From assembly GCA_035290065.1 (NCBI GenBank), contig DATDVD010000099.1, positions 1 to 7,339 on the forward strand: a stretch of DNA of 7,339 nucleotides, written 5' to 3'. Below the pieces are notes generated by a model. The model was not told the DNA's origin, made no database searches, and was given only the letters and a program-made list of their open reading frames with translations. Within the stretch, counting starts at the first letter, position 1, and each line of letters starts with the position of its first letter. The translations under genes and the position numbers were made by a program. This document shows positions 6,593 to 7,339 of this stretch, in pieces. The stretch is from DATDVD01 sp035290065. Lineage in GTDB: Bacteria > Pseudomonadota > Gammaproteobacteria > Coxiellales > Coxiellaceae.

Positions 6593-6601
6593 GATAACAC
6601 G

Positions 6602-6814
6602 ATGTTAATTCTAACTCGGCGAATTAGCGAGTCAGTAATCATCGGTGATAATGTAAAGGTCACAGTATTGGGTGTGAAAGGTAACCAAGTTCGCTTGGGT
6701 ATTGATGCGCCTAAAGAAGTAACCGTTCACCGTGAAGAAATTTATGACCGCATTCAACAAGAAAAAGCCGCTGATGGTCAATCAGAGGTTGATTCGGTTG
6801 ACGGCCAAGAATAA
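6602..6814 (+). CDS. csrA: Carbon storage regulator CsrA (RsmA), RNA-binding global regulator
   Basis: CsrA is a small homodimeric protein that binds GGA-containing sites in mRNA leaders, blocking or promoting translation and changing mRNA stability. It governs carbon flux, motility, biofilm and, in intracellular pathogens, the switch between growth and transmission. The product is 70 residues (E. coli 61), with the canonical start MLILTRRISESVIIGDNVKVTVL, GNQVRLGIDAPKEV and VHREEIY. The RNA-contact residues Leu4 and Arg44 are present. The extra length is a polar, acidic tail (AADGQSEVDSVDGQE). I start it at ATG 6602, 8 nt after GGAG (6590-6593), because every CsrA begins with this MLIL motif; the TTG at 6554 would add 16 unconserved residues. 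A terminator overlaps the stop codon. Some genomes carry extra csrA copies, so this may not be the only one. Confidence 0.98.
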   Translation: MLILTRRISESVIIGDNVKVTVLGVKGNQVRLGIDAPKEVTVHREEIYDRIQQEKAADGQSEVDSVDGQE

Positions 6815-6837
6815 TTTATCTTGGCCTTTCTTTTTTT
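6803..6837 (+). terminator. Rho-independent terminator overlapping the end of csrA
   Basis: GGCCAAGA at 6803-6810 and TCTTGGCC at 6819-6826 form an 8-bp perfect stem with an 8-nt AT-rich loop that contains the csrA TAA stop (6812-6814). It is followed by TTTCTTTTTTT at 6827-6837. This is a textbook intrinsic terminator and probably ends the recA-to-csrA transcripts. A ribosome reaching the csrA stop would cover the stem, so termination may be weaker while csrA is being translated. Confidence 0.9.
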
Positions 6838-6857
6838 ACCACTACTAGGAGCCTAAC

Positions 6858-7307
6858 ATGCGAAAACTGCTGACTGCTGTTGCGTTATTAGCCATGAATT
6901 CTGCTTTTGCTGAATCGTATGTGACTTTGCAATACGATCATCTTGGAAAACCGCCTGTGTGTTCACAGATGGATTGCCCTGCTGCTGTAAAACAATATTT
7001 TCAGCAAGGCGGTACGCTGAAAGCGACCATAGATATGACCCACGCCCCTCAAAAACCCGGTCAAAATGGCTATGCCATTTTACAATCGCAATTAGGCTCC
7101 GCGATCCATTTGAATCACTCCGTTGATCTTTGGAATGAAGGGTTAACGAATGAGTTAGGTTTTATTTCCGATGACCCGGATATTGAAATGAAAGTGGGCA
7201 CCCACGCTGAAAAAGCCGATCGCATTAACTTGCTTGGTAACTGGGGCCAATTTAAGAGCGGTATTCTGATCAGTAATTGCTGCCTCATTCAAGGCCACTC
7301 CCAATAA
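6858..7307 (+). CDS. Small exported protein of unknown function
   Basis: I do not recognise this 149-residue protein. TAGGAG at 6846-6851 lies 6 nt before the ATG. The N-terminus MRKLLTAVALLAMNSAFA is a typical Sec signal peptide with a type I cleavage site after AFA (residue 18); no lipobox is seen, so the mature 131 residues are likely periplasmic or secreted. The mature part has no membrane segment. It has four cysteines, as Cys35-x4-Cys40 and the adjacent pair Cys141-Cys142 near the C-terminus, which could form disulfides in the periplasm. HAPQKPGQNGYAILQSQLG and DLWNEGLTNELGFISDDPD are segments to search with. The gene begins 20 bp after the csrA terminator with no clear promoter. In enterics tRNA genes often follow csrA; here this gene does. 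The coding call is good, the function unknown. Confidence 0.8.
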   Translation: MRKLLTAVALLAMNSAFAESYVTLQYDHLGKPPVCSQMDCPAAVKQYFQQGGTLKATIDMTHAPQKPGQNGYAILQSQLGSAIHLNHSVDLWNEGLTNELGFISDDPDIEMKVGTHAEKADRINLLGNWGQFKSGILISNCCLIQGHSQ

Positions 7308-7314
7308 TTTTTCT

Positions 7315-7339
7315 TACATCTCATGTAGGGGCAGACCGT
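7315..7339. repeat. Possible left edge of a dispersed palindromic repeat, cut by the window end
   Basis: TACAT at 7315-7319 and ATGTA at 7323-7327 form a short palindrome around CTC, and GTAGGGGCAGACC follows to the end. GTAGGGG(C)-type sequences with a matching inverted arm are widespread intergenic repeats in bacteria. The second arm, if present, lies outside the window, so this is a weak call. Confidence 0.3.

Noticed and set aside
6554..6601. TTG start upstream of csrA adding 16 residues
   Set aside because: CsrA proteins begin with MLILTRR; the extra residues are unconserved, and the ATG at 6602 has a correctly spaced GGAG.
6838..7339. tRNA genes downstream of csrA, as in enterics
   Set aside because: No cloverleaf arms or GGTTCGAAT-like T-loop sequence is present; the region is coding for an exported protein.

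Overview
This is a compact stretch of chromosome from a gammaproteobacterium with moderate GC. All genes are on the + strand, and the proteins are full-length and orthodox. The order pncC-recA-recX-alaS-lysC-csrA combines neighbourhoods known from gammaproteobacteria (recA-recX-alaS-csrA in enterics, alaS-lysC-csrA in pseudomonads). As I recall it, it most resembles the Coxiella/Legionella side of the class. The lack of a LexA box upstream of recA fits that group too. This taxonomic placement is an inference, made without any search.

Positions 1-909 hold the C-terminal end of a PaaI-type hotdog thioesterase, a 96-residue conserved-looking protein of unknown function, and pncC. The spacing is very tight: a 4-nt gap, then a 4-nt ATGA overlap, so the three probably form one operon. 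A 114-bp spacer follows, with a plausible sigma70 promoter driving recA (1024-2103). A 73-bp spacer carrying a perfect 12-bp hairpin of dispersed-repeat type separates recA from recX (2177-2614). recX overlaps alaS by one base, and lysC begins 4 nt after alaS, so recX-alaS-lysC look co-transcribed with recA, with the hairpin perhaps reducing read-through.

The 165-nt spacer before csrA (6437-6601) is the richest non-coding stretch. It has a candidate -10 box, two hairpins, a tandem ACCTGA(A)GGA repeat, four GGA motifs in the predicted transcript, and a loop complementary to the csrA ribosome-binding site. This would suit post-transcriptional self-regulation of csrA. A strong intrinsic terminator overlaps the end of csrA. 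Only 20 bp later comes a small exported protein of unknown function with no obvious promoter of its own. The window ends in what may be the edge of another dispersed repeat.

The genes cover recombinational repair and its modulation (recA, recX), NAD salvage (pncC), alanyl-tRNA charging (alaS), entry to the aspartate amino-acid pathway (lysC) and global RNA-level regulation (csrA). I see no defence island, prophage, insertion sequence, CRISPR array or RNA gene. The points most worth a second look are an internal start in lysC, the csrA leader, the PC4/YdbC-like pattern of the 96-residue protein, the recA-recX repeat hairpin and an atypical C-terminal linker in AlaRS.
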